64,000 nt of DNA from Flagellimonas beolgyonensis (GTDB taxonomy: Bacteria > Bacteroidota > Bacteroidia > Flavobacteriales > Flavobacteriaceae). The position numbers and the translations under genes were made by a program. The notes beneath the pieces are model-generated. The model saw only the letters and a list, made by a program, of their open reading frames with translations. It was not told the origin of the DNA and did no database searches. Below are positions 33,441 through 43,122 of this stretch, one piece after another. The first letter of the stretch is position 1. Each line of letters starts with the position of its first letter. Location: contig NZ_RZMY01000003.1 in the NCBI RefSeq assembly GCF_003992615.1, positions 542,265-606,264 on the forward strand, written 5' to 3'.

Positions 33441-35840
33441 ATGTTTAAAAATTATCTAAAAATCGCCTGGAGAAACCTAATCAAGCACAAGGGCTATACC
33501 ATCATCAACGTTGGTGGGCTGGCCTTGGGCATGGCCGTAACGCTGATCATTGGACTTTGGATCAACGACGAACTGAGCCACAACGACTATTTTTCCAACA
33601 AGGACCAAATTGCCCAAATATTCCAATCACAGACCTTTAATGGAGAAACCGGGACAGGTCCCGCCATTCCCCGCCCTTTGGAAATGGCGGTCCGGGAAGG
33701 GTACATGGATAATTTCAAATACGTGGTCATGGCATCCTGGAACACTCCCCAATATTTAAAATACGGGGAAAACAGTATTTCCAGGGACGGGAATTTTATG
33801 CAGCGGGACGCCCCTGAAATGCTCGACTTGAACATTTTAAAGGGAGAGAAAGACGGTGTCAGGGAAATCAATTCCATAATGCTTTCCGAATCAACGGCCG
33901 ATGCCCTTTTCGGAGATGAAGATCCCATTGGAAAAACAATCGAGGTCAACAGTCAGTACGATATGATGGTGACCGCGGTATATGAAGACATTCCCTTCAA
34001 CAATTCCTTTAACGACACCAAGTATATCATGCCATGGGACAAATATGTTTCGGTGAACGAATGGATCAAAAATGCGGAGGACCAATGGGGCAACAACTCG
34101 TTCCAAATGTTTGTACAACTGGCCGACAACACCACCATGGAAAGGGTGACCTCGACCATAAAGGACATTAAAAAAATGGCCAATGAAAACGAAGTGGAAT
34201 TCAACCCCCAACTCTTTCTGCTTCCAATGAAGGATTGGCATCTGCGTTCCAATTTTGAAAATGGCAAACAAGTAGGTGGTCGGATCAAATATGTTTGGTT
34301 GTTTGGTATCATCGGTGCTTTTGTGCTGTTGTTGGCATGTATCAACTTCATGAACCTGAGTACGGCCCGTTCCGAAAAAAGGGCCAAGGAAGTGGGTATT
34401 CGTAAATCCATTGGCTCGCAACGCAACCAGTTGATCAACCAATTTTTGGGCGAATCGTTCTTGGTGGTGTTTTTCGCATTTGCCATTGCCGTTTTTATTG
34501 TGGTGTTATCCTTGAACGGATTCAATGAATTGGCTCGAAAAGAGATGAGTTTCCCTTGGACCTCCCTTACATTTTGGGGATCTTCGCTGGCCTTTATCTT
34601 TTTTACCGCATTGCTCGCCGGAAGCTATCCGGCACTGTATCTTTCTTCCTTCAAACCCGTGGATGTATTGAAGGGCACTTTTAAGGCAGGGAAACACTCT
34701 GGCCTGCCCCGAAAAATCTTGGTGGTCTTCCAGTTTACGGTTTCGGTGGCGTTCATTATCGGAACAGTGATCGTAATGCAGCAGATCAACCATGCCAAGA
34801 ACAGGCCCATTGGTTACGATAAGGAAGGATTGGTCCAAATACCGACCATGAGCCAAGACTTTACGGGTAAGTTTGAATTGATGCGTGAGGAGTTCATCAA
34901 TTCAGGGGCGATTACTGAAATGTCAACTTCCAGTGCACCGACCACCAATATATGGTCGAACCGAAGTGGATTCGATTGGGAAGGAAAACCGGAAGGCTTT
35001 CAGGAAGATCTCGCCTGGACCGAGGTTTCTCCAGAATATGCAAAGAGTCTTAATCTCAAGATTGTGGCTGGAAGGGATTTTTCGAGGGAGTTTGCCTCCG
35101 ATTCCACGGCCGTGCTCTTGAACGAAACCGCTGTAAAATATATGGGACTCAAAGACCCCGTTGGCAAATTCATTACCGATTCCGACACGGAAAACCCTTT
35201 CGAACCTATGAAAATCATAGGTGTGGTGGAAGATATGATCGCCCAGTCTCCCTACGAACCCGTAAAGCAGGGCATGTATGTGTATGATAGGCATGGGAAC
35301 GGTTCGTATTACAACATGAGATTGAACCCCAACCAAAGTGCAGCGCAGAACCTGGCTATCGTAGAACGGGTTTTTAAAGAACATTTTCCGAACATTCCTT
35401 TCCAATACGCTTTTGTGGATGAGGAATACGGCAAAAAATTTGCTTCTGAAGTGCGTATTGGCAGGTTGTCGGGCATTTTCACAGCTTTGGCCATTTTGAT
35501 CAGCTGCTTGGGGCTCTTTGGCCTTACCTCCTTTGTGGCCGAACAGCGTACCAAGGAAATTGGTGTGCGAAAAGTATTGGGGGCAACTGTGTTCAATGTG
35601 TGGAACATGCTCTCCAAGGACTTTTTGAAATTGGTAATCATTTCCTGTTTCATCGCCGTGCCCATCGCTTACTATGTGATGAATGGTTGGCTTCAGGAGT
35701 ATCCCTACCGTGTGATCCTTAAATGGTGGATTTTCGCCCTTGCCATGATCGGTGCGCTATTGCTCACCGTCATTACTGTTAGTTTTCAGGCCATAAAAGC
35801 AGCGCGATCCAACCCCACCAAAAGTTTGCGTACAGAATAA
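33441..35840 (+). CDS. FtsX/MacB-type permease 3 of 8
   Basis: The 799-residue permease has the two-module layout and canonical coupling helices KEVGIRKSIGS and KEIGVRKVLGA. It shares MKDWHLRSNFENGKQVGG with permease 1, just before TM2. The frame is open far upstream (to 32952), but the ATG at 33441 gives MFKNYLKIAWRNLIKHKG and matches the standard start, while the extra N-terminus is an out-of-frame reading of permease 2. The spacer is 20 bp. The product ends NPTKSLRTE. An inner-membrane location and ATPase-driven action are inferred from the family. Confidence 0.88.
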   Translation: MFKNYLKIAWRNLIKHKGYTIINVGGLALGMAVTLIIGLWINDELSHNDYFSNKDQIAQIFQSQTFNGETGTGPAIPRPLEMAVREGYMDNFKYVVMASWNTPQYLKYGENSISRDGNFMQRDAPEMLDLNILKGEKDGVREINSIMLSESTADALFGDEDPIGKTIEVNSQYDMMVTAVYEDIPFNNSFNDTKYIMPWDKYVSVNEWIKNAEDQWGNNSFQMFVQLADNTTMERVTSTIKDIKKMANENEVEFNPQLFLLPMKDWHLRSNFENGKQVGGRIKYVWLFGIIGAFVLLLACINFMNLSTARSEKRAKEVGIRKSIGSQRNQLINQFLGESFLVVFFAFAIAVFIVVLSLNGFNELARKEMSFPWTSLTFWGSSLAFIFFTALLAGSYPALYLSSFKPVDVLKGTFKAGKHSGLPRKILVVFQFTVSVAFIIGTVIVMQQINHAKNRPIGYDKEGLVQIPTMSQDFTGKFELMREEFINSGAITEMSTSSAPTTNIWSNRSGFDWEGKPEGFQEDLAWTEVSPEYAKSLNLKIVAGRDFSREFASDSTAVLLNETAVKYMGLKDPVGKFITDSDTENPFEPMKIIGVVEDMIAQSPYEPVKQGMYVYDRHGNGSYYNMRLNPNQSAAQNLAIVERVFKEHFPNIPFQYAFVDEEYGKKFASEVRIGRLSGIFTALAILISCLGLFGLTSFVAEQRTKEIGVRKVLGATVFNVWNMLSKDFLKLVIISCFIAVPIAYYVMNGWLQEYPYRVILKWWIFALAMIGALLLTVITVSFQAIKAARSNPTKSLRTE

Positions 35841-35863
35841 TTCATCATCAAAAAACCAAAGTC

Positions 35864-38296
35864 ATGTTCAAAAACAATATTAAAATAGCCTGGAGAAGCC
35901 TTAAAAAGCAACCCTTTTTTACCTTTCTCAACACCTTTGGATTGGCCATTGGAATGGCGGGCGGACTCTTGCTCGGCCTCTACATTTATGATGAGCTTAC
36001 CCACGATACCATGTTCACCGATGCGGATCGAATTTATAGGCTCAATGCAGATATGAAGTTTGGTGGTAAGGAAGAACAAATGGCCGAGGTCTCTGCGCCC
36101 ATGGCAGGTGCAATGATGAACGATTATCCCGAGGTGGAACTCACAACACGATTCAGGGGCATTGGAAGTGTTTTCATTAAAGAGGAAGGTGCACGAAGCA
36201 ATGTTCGAGAACCAGGGGTTACCTATGCCGATTCCACCTTTTTTAAAATGTTGGGCATAAAACTGATCTATGGTGATGAAAAATCAGCGTTAACAGAACC
36301 CAACACGTTGGTGATGACCAAATCGGCCGCAGAAAAACACTTCCCCATTGAGCAGGCCATTGGAAAAACCGTAGTGCTGAACGATCGCGAAGTTTACACG
36401 GTTTCCGGCATTGTGGACGACATGCCAGACAATTCGTTTTTGAGGGACAGAGACTTGTTCTTGGCCATGGCCGGGTATGAGGATTCCCGAATGGCGGAAT
36501 GGGGCAGCCATAATTATTATACGCTCATCAAATTAATCCCCAGTGCATCAGTTGAAAATTTACAGGTTGAAATGCAGTCCATGGTAGGCAAATATTTGAT
36601 TCCATATGCGCAAACTTTTTTTCCGGGCATTACCGAACAACAGTTCTTGGATTCCGGCAATTACATGAAATATTCGACCATAGCCCTAACGGATATACAC
36701 CTATATTCAGGAAGAGGCCCGGAATTTAGTCCGGTAAGCGATATAAAAAATGTTTACATCCTGGGGGCTATTGCGCTGATCCTGCTGGTGCTGGCCAGTG
36801 TAAATTTCATGAACCTAACTACGGCACATTCGCTGAAACGATCAAAAGAAGTGGGCATCAGGAAAACATTGGGTTCACAGAGAAGCAGTTTGATCGGACA
36901 GTTTTTAACGGAATCCGGATTAATTGCCATGGGATCCTTGGTGTTTGCTGTGATCATTGCAGCCATTGCAATGCCTTTCTACAACGATCTTAGTGGCAAA
37001 GACCTTTCAATTCCATTTGCCAATCCCATGTTTTGGATGGTTTTGTTGATCGCTTCTTTGACTTTGGGTATATTATCGGGGAGTTACCCTGCCTTTTTCA
37101 TGTCCCGTTTTGTGGCGGCCAAAGTGTTGAAGGGCCAAGGGGACAACTCCGTGAGTGGAGGACGTGTCAGGAACATTCTCGTAATACTGCAGTTTTCCAT
37201 TTCGGTATTCCTGATCATGGGTACATTAACAGTGTTCCAACAACTGCGATACATCCAAGGAAAAGATCTGGGATATGCCAAGGATCAAGTGCTTGTCATC
37301 CGAGGAATAAATTCTTTGGATGGAAACAAAAAGGCCTTCAAGAACGAGGTGGAACAATTAAGCCAGGTAAATACCGCTACGTTGAGCAGCTATTTGCCCA
37401 CGCCTTCTTCTAGAAGTGACAGTTCCTTTATGCGAAAGGAAGATCAAAGTCAGGAAAAAGCCATCAATATGCAACAATGGCGTGTGGATGAGGATTACAT
37501 TTCCACCATTGGGCTTTCGTTGGTCTCCGGCAGAAATTTCGATATTGAACACTACGCCAGTGATTCAACCGCCATCATCATCAACGAAAAAGCGGTCTCC
37601 ATTTTGGGAAAAACTCCCGAAACCGTTTTAGGACAACAGTTTCTTGACAATTTTGATGAAGGGTCATTGATCACCGTAATCGGGGTGGTAAAGGATTTCA
37701 ATTATGAATCACTTCGTGACGAGGTGCAGTCGCTAGCCCTTTTCTATGGGGGTGATTTTGCGAGCAACTTGGCCATAAAGCTGAACCAAGGCGATGTAAC
37801 CCGAACCATTTCGGACATCGAAAATATCTGGATGGATATTGCGCCTACGCAACCTTTTGAATATTATTTCATGGACGATTCCTTCAACGATAGTTATGAA
37901 GCAGAACAACGTTTGGGGCAAATTTTCATGATCTTTACAGTACTATCCATCATCATTGCCTGTTTGGGACTTTTGGGACTTGCCGCTTTCAATGCCCAAA
38001 AAAGGGTAAAAGAAATTGGAGTACGCAAGGTGTTGGGTGCCGGAGTCGGACAAATCGTGTTCCGCTTGTCCATAGACTTTCTAAAACTGGTAGGGCTTTC
38101 CGTGATCATAGCATTGCCACTGGGTTGGTTCGCCATGGACCGTTGGCTTCAGGATTTCTCGTACCATATCAATATTCCTTGGTGGATATTCGCTCTCTCA
38201 GCGCTTATGGCGGTAGGTGTGGCCTTGCTTACGGTAAGCTACCAAAGTATTAAGGCGGCCATTGTAAATCCTGTAAAAAGCTTGAGAAACGAATAA
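35864..38296 (+). CDS. FtsX/MacB-type permease 4 of 8
   Basis: The 810-residue product has the eight-helix plan. TM1 is about residues 18-42 (FLNTFGLAIGMAGGLLLGLYI), coupling segment 1 is KEVGIRKTLGS and segment 2 is KEIGVRKVLGA. The first periplasmic domain is large and contains VSAPMAGAMMNDYPEVELTT, a family-typical entry. It ends NPVKSLRNE. The spacer before it is 23 bp and after it 20 bp, consistent with one long transcript. Divergence from permeases 1-3 in the periplasmic domains is high, so a distinct substrate or partner is possible. Confidence 0.88.
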   Translation: MFKNNIKIAWRSLKKQPFFTFLNTFGLAIGMAGGLLLGLYIYDELTHDTMFTDADRIYRLNADMKFGGKEEQMAEVSAPMAGAMMNDYPEVELTTRFRGIGSVFIKEEGARSNVREPGVTYADSTFFKMLGIKLIYGDEKSALTEPNTLVMTKSAAEKHFPIEQAIGKTVVLNDREVYTVSGIVDDMPDNSFLRDRDLFLAMAGYEDSRMAEWGSHNYYTLIKLIPSASVENLQVEMQSMVGKYLIPYAQTFFPGITEQQFLDSGNYMKYSTIALTDIHLYSGRGPEFSPVSDIKNVYILGAIALILLVLASVNFMNLTTAHSLKRSKEVGIRKTLGSQRSSLIGQFLTESGLIAMGSLVFAVIIAAIAMPFYNDLSGKDLSIPFANPMFWMVLLIASLTLGILSGSYPAFFMSRFVAAKVLKGQGDNSVSGGRVRNILVILQFSISVFLIMGTLTVFQQLRYIQGKDLGYAKDQVLVIRGINSLDGNKKAFKNEVEQLSQVNTATLSSYLPTPSSRSDSSFMRKEDQSQEKAINMQQWRVDEDYISTIGLSLVSGRNFDIEHYASDSTAIIINEKAVSILGKTPETVLGQQFLDNFDEGSLITVIGVVKDFNYESLRDEVQSLALFYGGDFASNLAIKLNQGDVTRTISDIENIWMDIAPTQPFEYYFMDDSFNDSYEAEQRLGQIFMIFTVLSIIIACLGLLGLAAFNAQKRVKEIGVRKVLGAGVGQIVFRLSIDFLKLVGLSVIIALPLGWFAMDRWLQDFSYHINIPWWIFALSALMAVGVALLTVSYQSIKAAIVNPVKSLRNE

Positions 38297-38316
38297 TCAT
38301 TATAAAAACGCCAACC

Positions 38317-40767
38317 ATGTTTTTCAACCATCTTAAAATTGCCTGGAGAAATATTTTAAAGAACAAATTGTTTTCGTTCATCAATGTGATCGGGTTGTCC
38401 ATTGGCATTTGTGCTGCCATGGTGATCGGATCCATTGTCTACTACGATTTCTCTTTTGACAATTTTCATCCAGACAAGGACAGGATCTATCGGGTAACCA
38501 CGGAATACAAATCAAAAGAAGGAGAATTTTCCAATAGGGGTGTTTCTGTTCCTTTGATGCGCACCTTTCAAGAAGGAATGGCGGGAGTAGAACTTACAGC
38601 CCCCTTCTTCAATACCAGTTTTGCCAAAGTTGAAAACAAAGAGGTTGGCTTGAAGTTCAAAAATGTGGATAACGCCATACTTGCCGACGATGCCTATTTT
38701 CAATTGTTCCGGTATGAATGGCTGGCCGGGGATAGTAGAACGGCCCTTTCGGAACCTGCTCAGGTAGTGCTTTCACAAAAAAAGGCAGAAAAGTACTTCC
38801 CACACATAAAAACAACCGACGTATTGGGGCGAACACTCTTATACAACGATTCCATTGCTGTAAAGGTCACTGGGGTTGTCGCCGATTTTAAGGAGAATAC
38901 CGACCTGAATTTCAATGAGTTTATGTCTTTGGCATCGGCCAAGATGTTCAATGGCAGGGACATTGCTACCGATGATTCATGGAACGGGACCAGTTCTGGG
39001 GACCAGTTGTTTTTCAAAATCAAGGATGCTTCAAGTATTCCAATCATTCAGGCCCGGTTGAACGCCTTGGCAAAAGAACATAAAAACACGGCGCCTTGGG
39101 CTGCGGACAATGAGCGCCTTTTTGTGCTCCAACCCCTTTCCGAAATCCATTTTGGAGGAAAAAATGGGGATTATCCCTTCAACAATTCAGAACATGTGGC
39201 CAGTATAACGGTGTTAAAGAGTCTCTCATTTGTGGCCCTCTTTTTATTGCTTCTGGGATGTGCCAATTTCATCAACCTGAATTCCGCCCAAGCATTGACC
39301 CGCGCCAAAGACATAGGCATTCGCAAAACTTTGGGCAGTTCAAAGAAACAGGTGGTTCGGCAGTTCCTTGGAGAAACTTTAATTCTAACCGTCATTGCCG
39401 CAATACTTTCCCTGTTTTTGGCGCCTCTGCTATTGCAACAATTTTCGGATTTCTTGCCCAATAACATCAGTTTGTCCGTTTTGTACAGTTTAAAGGGTAT
39501 TACAGGTATTCTATTGCTCATCATTGGCGTTAGCTTGCTTTCAGGGTTCTATCCAGCTTTTGTAATGTCCAAGTTCAAACCGGCGCAAGTCTTAAAGGGT
39601 CAATTTACAAAAGGTGACAAAGGGGTGAGACTCCGCAAGACCCTGACCGTATTCCAATTTGTGGTGGCCCAGGTTTTTGTCATTGCTACTATGTTGGTGG
39701 GCAAACAGCTCCACTATGTCATGAACAAGGACATGGGCATCAAAACAGAGGCCGTTGCTTATGTCTACTTGCCCTGGAACGATAATTCCGAGTCGAAAAA
39801 AGAGCGGTTGTTCACCAAGATAAAAGAACTGGATGGGTTGTCACACATAAGCTGGGGGAATAATCCCCCCGCCTCCAACAATGTTTCCTCCACAATGCTT
39901 ACCTATTTTAAAGATGGTGCGGAAATGCACCAAGAAACCGAGATGTTGTGGGGTGATGTCAATTTTTTGAAAACCTATAATATCCCATTGTTGGCAGGCA
40001 GGGACCGATTGAACGACAGTATCAAGGAATATGTGGTGAACGAAACTTTTGCCAAGGCACTGGGCTTTCAAAATCCTTCGGAAGTTGTTGGCACCTTCAT
40101 CAAACGGGACACCCTGCAAATCCCAATTGTAGGCCTGATGAGAGATTTCAATCAGCGGTCATTGCGGTCCGGCATCAATCCATTGGCATTGACCGGGGAC
40201 TGGGGAAATCGCAATTATTCAAGTTTTCAAAGTATTCATTTTGATCTTGGGAGCAATGCAGAGCATTGGGCCAACACCATTAAAAATATTGAAAATGCAT
40301 GGGCTACTGTGTATCCAGATGAAGAGGTGGAGGTGCAGTTTATGGATGAGTTGGTGGAGGGCTTTTATAGAACCGAGCAGAGTACGGTGCAGCTTCTCAA
40401 ATGGGCCACTGGCCTGGCCATATTGATCAGCTGTTTGGGCCTTTTGGGCTTGGTGATCTACACCACGGAGCGAAGGGTAAAGGAAATAGGGGTTCGAAAG
40501 GTATTGGGCGCGAGTTTGGGCCAATTGAATTTCATTTTGTGCAAGGAATTCCTGATCCTGGTCGGGGTGGCCTTTTTGATCTCGGCACCCATATCATGGT
40601 ACCTGATACAGAACTGGATCAAGGATTTTGCCTATAAAACTTCCTTGAGCTGGTGGGTGTTTCTGGCCAGTGGACTTGGGATGCTCTTGGTGGCCCTTGT
40701 TGTGATCACTGCTAGAACGTATAGAACGGCGAATATTAACCCGGTGGAAAGTTTGAGAAATGAATAA
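38317..40767 (+). CDS. FtsX/MacB-type permease 5 of 8
   Basis: This is the longest member at 816 residues, with the eight-helix two-half plan. Coupling segments are KDIGIRKTLGS and KEIGVRKVLGA. The start MFFNHLKIAWRNILKNKLF matches the family, and TM1 follows directly (SFINVIGLSIGICAAMVIGSIVYY). The first periplasmic domain begins with a segment typical of the group (DNFHPDKDRIYRVTTEYKS). It ends NPVESLRNE. It lies 20 bp after permease 4 and 20 bp before permease 6. No mutation, frameshift or internal stop is seen. Confidence 0.87.
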   Translation: MFFNHLKIAWRNILKNKLFSFINVIGLSIGICAAMVIGSIVYYDFSFDNFHPDKDRIYRVTTEYKSKEGEFSNRGVSVPLMRTFQEGMAGVELTAPFFNTSFAKVENKEVGLKFKNVDNAILADDAYFQLFRYEWLAGDSRTALSEPAQVVLSQKKAEKYFPHIKTTDVLGRTLLYNDSIAVKVTGVVADFKENTDLNFNEFMSLASAKMFNGRDIATDDSWNGTSSGDQLFFKIKDASSIPIIQARLNALAKEHKNTAPWAADNERLFVLQPLSEIHFGGKNGDYPFNNSEHVASITVLKSLSFVALFLLLLGCANFINLNSAQALTRAKDIGIRKTLGSSKKQVVRQFLGETLILTVIAAILSLFLAPLLLQQFSDFLPNNISLSVLYSLKGITGILLLIIGVSLLSGFYPAFVMSKFKPAQVLKGQFTKGDKGVRLRKTLTVFQFVVAQVFVIATMLVGKQLHYVMNKDMGIKTEAVAYVYLPWNDNSESKKERLFTKIKELDGLSHISWGNNPPASNNVSSTMLTYFKDGAEMHQETEMLWGDVNFLKTYNIPLLAGRDRLNDSIKEYVVNETFAKALGFQNPSEVVGTFIKRDTLQIPIVGLMRDFNQRSLRSGINPLALTGDWGNRNYSSFQSIHFDLGSNAEHWANTIKNIENAWATVYPDEEVEVQFMDELVEGFYRTEQSTVQLLKWATGLAILISCLGLLGLVIYTTERRVKEIGVRKVLGASLGQLNFILCKEFLILVGVAFLISAPISWYLIQNWIKDFAYKTSLSWWVFLASGLGMLLVALVVITARTYRTANINPVESLRNE

Positions 40768-40787
40768 CCCAATTAAAAATTGATGTT

Positions 40788-43097
40788 GTGTTAGGTTTAA
40801 AAACATATGTGAGGCACCTTTCCAGAAACAAAATGTACACCGCGGTCACTGTTTTGGGTTTCGCGCTGTCATTGACCTTTGTTTTGTTGCTTGGGGTGTA
40901 TATCCAAAATGAACTTTCTGTGGATGATTTCCATGAAAACAAAGATCGGATTTATCGACTGGAAAATGAGACGGTTGACTTCTCACCACCCATTGCTACT
41001 GACTTGAAACAGGAATATCCCGAAATAGAGGCATTTTCCAGGGTGTACAATTCCTCCGACCGACTAGCTGCCCAAGGGGGTCAGAAAGTGCAGTTCGATT
41101 ATTTAGGGGTAGACCCAGGCTTTTTGAACATATTCTCGTTTCCGCTGCTGCAGGGCAATGCAGCTGAAGTCCTGCTCACGGAGGATGACATTGTACTTTC
41201 AAAATCCATGGCACTCCGATTGTTTGGTTCCGGTAATGCCGTTGGAAAGTCTGTTTACATTAATTCGGAACACAAGTTCAGGGTTACCGGCGTTATGGAA
41301 GACTTTCCGGAAACCACTCATTTTAATCGACAGGATGCCTTGGTAAACCTTAAGGCTTTTAAAAAAATATGGGGGTTTGAAAACATTTTGGAAGAATATG
41401 GCTGGTGCTCCCTGAGTATCTATTTGATGGCCAAGCCCAATACGGATCTACCGTCGAAAGCCCCTAACATATTGACAAATTTTAAGGAGAATTTCTGGCT
41501 ATATAAAGAGGGTTGGGCCAAAACAGTGGAATTTACCCCGTTGAAGGAACTATACTTTAGTGACAAGGTGGGGAATGGAACAAAAAATGCAAGCAAGTCT
41601 ATGATCATGGTACTGTCCATTATCGTTTTTATCATTCTTTTGCTTGCTGCGGGCAACTACATTAACCTGACCATTGCCCAAGCGACATTTAGGGGCAAAG
41701 AAGTGGCCATGAAAAAAATGTTGGGCGGATCCAAAAATCAATTGATCCGACAATTGGTTGCCGAGTCCATGTCGCTATGCTTTGTTGCGGTTATTTTGGC
41801 CCTACTGCTTGCCAAACTTTTTGAGCCCTTGTTGAATTCCTTGCTGGATACTTCCTTGAATTTGAGCCAGGCTTTAAACATGACCAATTTAGTGATATTA
41901 GTATCCGGAATCCTACTTATCGGATTTATAACCGGGATTGTTCCGGCCATTAAAATTTCCAATTTTAAACCGATAGAAGTAGTTCGGGGAGAGCTCCGTA
42001 CCAAATCCAAAAGTGTTTACGCAAAGGCATTCATAACCTTTCAATATACGGTTGCCATCGCCCTACTGGCCTGTAGTTGGATCATAATGAAACAAACCGA
42101 TTACCTCCGAAACAAAGACCTGGGTTTCAACAAGGACAATGTGGTCTATATGGACTATTTGGGCGACATGGGCCAAAAGCAGGATATAAAAAACGAGCTC
42201 CTTAAAATTCCGGGGGTAAAAGATGTATCCATCATGTGGCAAAGTCCATTGAGTGGAGGCAGCAACCAAACCTTCAATTACAATGGGAAATCGTTGAGTT
42301 TCCAAGAATTTTCCGCTGATTCGTCCTTTTACGATGTGTTCAACATCAAAGTTGTCCCTACTGATGTTGCCTATACCAACAACGGTGTTGTCCTAAACGA
42401 AGCCGCAATCAAAGCGCTCGAGATCGAAGGCAATCCTGTTTCATACAAGATGGATGATAAGGAAATTCCCATTTTGGGTATCGTGAAGAATTTTAATTTT
42501 TCCCAATTGCGGAACAGTATAGGTCCGTTGATGATCCAACAACAAGTGCCTGGTAGTTATGCCAATAACATTTTTCTTAAACTGGACGGTAGGGGAACAT
42601 TAAAAACCATAGATCAAATAAAAGCAACTTACGGCAGCATTGTTGGTGATGTGGAATACGAGGTTCAATTTGTGGACGAAACCATTGATCAATGGTATAA
42701 AAAAGAAGAGCGGACCGGAAAAATTATCGGTTATTTCACATTTCTGGCCGTCATCATTTCATCAATGGGCATTTTGGCCATGGCCACCTTTTACATGCAA
42801 CAACGTAAAAAGGAAATTGGGGTCAGAAAAGTTAACGGAGCAACCATTGGCAAAGTCATGGCACTACTAAACCGGGATTTTTTGAAATGGGTAGGACTGG
42901 CCTTTTTGTTCGCAGTTCCCATTTCGTGGTACGCCATGCACCGATGGCTCGAAGGATTTGCCTATAAAACCACCATAAGTTGGTGGGTATTTGTCCTTTC
43001 CGGATTATTGACGCTTTTGGTGGCCCTGCTTACAGTGAGTTGGCAAAGTTGGCGGGCTGCAAGCACCAATCCGGTTGAAAGCTTAAAAAATGAATGA
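40788..43097 (+). CDS. FtsX/MacB-type permease 6 of 8, GTG start
   Basis: This is the shortest member at 769 residues. It starts with GTG; the nearby ATG at 40783 is out of frame and closes at once. The GTG keeps the spacer at 20 bp, as in the preceding junctions, and gives the usual amphipathic entry (LKTYVRHLSRNKMYTAVTVLG). The first coupling segment reads KEVAMKKMLGG, weaker than the KEVGIRKTLG norm; the second is KEIGVRKVNGA. It ends NPVESLKNE. The missing length lies mainly in the first periplasmic domain. The weaker start may lower its expression relative to neighbours. Confidence 0.85.
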   Translation: MLGLKTYVRHLSRNKMYTAVTVLGFALSLTFVLLLGVYIQNELSVDDFHENKDRIYRLENETVDFSPPIATDLKQEYPEIEAFSRVYNSSDRLAAQGGQKVQFDYLGVDPGFLNIFSFPLLQGNAAEVLLTEDDIVLSKSMALRLFGSGNAVGKSVYINSEHKFRVTGVMEDFPETTHFNRQDALVNLKAFKKIWGFENILEEYGWCSLSIYLMAKPNTDLPSKAPNILTNFKENFWLYKEGWAKTVEFTPLKELYFSDKVGNGTKNASKSMIMVLSIIVFIILLLAAGNYINLTIAQATFRGKEVAMKKMLGGSKNQLIRQLVAESMSLCFVAVILALLLAKLFEPLLNSLLDTSLNLSQALNMTNLVILVSGILLIGFITGIVPAIKISNFKPIEVVRGELRTKSKSVYAKAFITFQYTVAIALLACSWIIMKQTDYLRNKDLGFNKDNVVYMDYLGDMGQKQDIKNELLKIPGVKDVSIMWQSPLSGGSNQTFNYNGKSLSFQEFSADSSFYDVFNIKVVPTDVAYTNNGVVLNEAAIKALEIEGNPVSYKMDDKEIPILGIVKNFNFSQLRNSIGPLMIQQQVPGSYANNIFLKLDGRGTLKTIDQIKATYGSIVGDVEYEVQFVDETIDQWYKKEERTGKIIGYFTFLAVIISSMGILAMATFYMQQRKKEIGVRKVNGATIGKVMALLNRDFLKWVGLAFLFAVPISWYAMHRWLEGFAYKTTISWWVFVLSGLLTLLVALLTVSWQSWRAASTNPVESLKNE

Positions 43098-43122
43098 TTT
43101 TAGCTAACCCTCAAATAACACA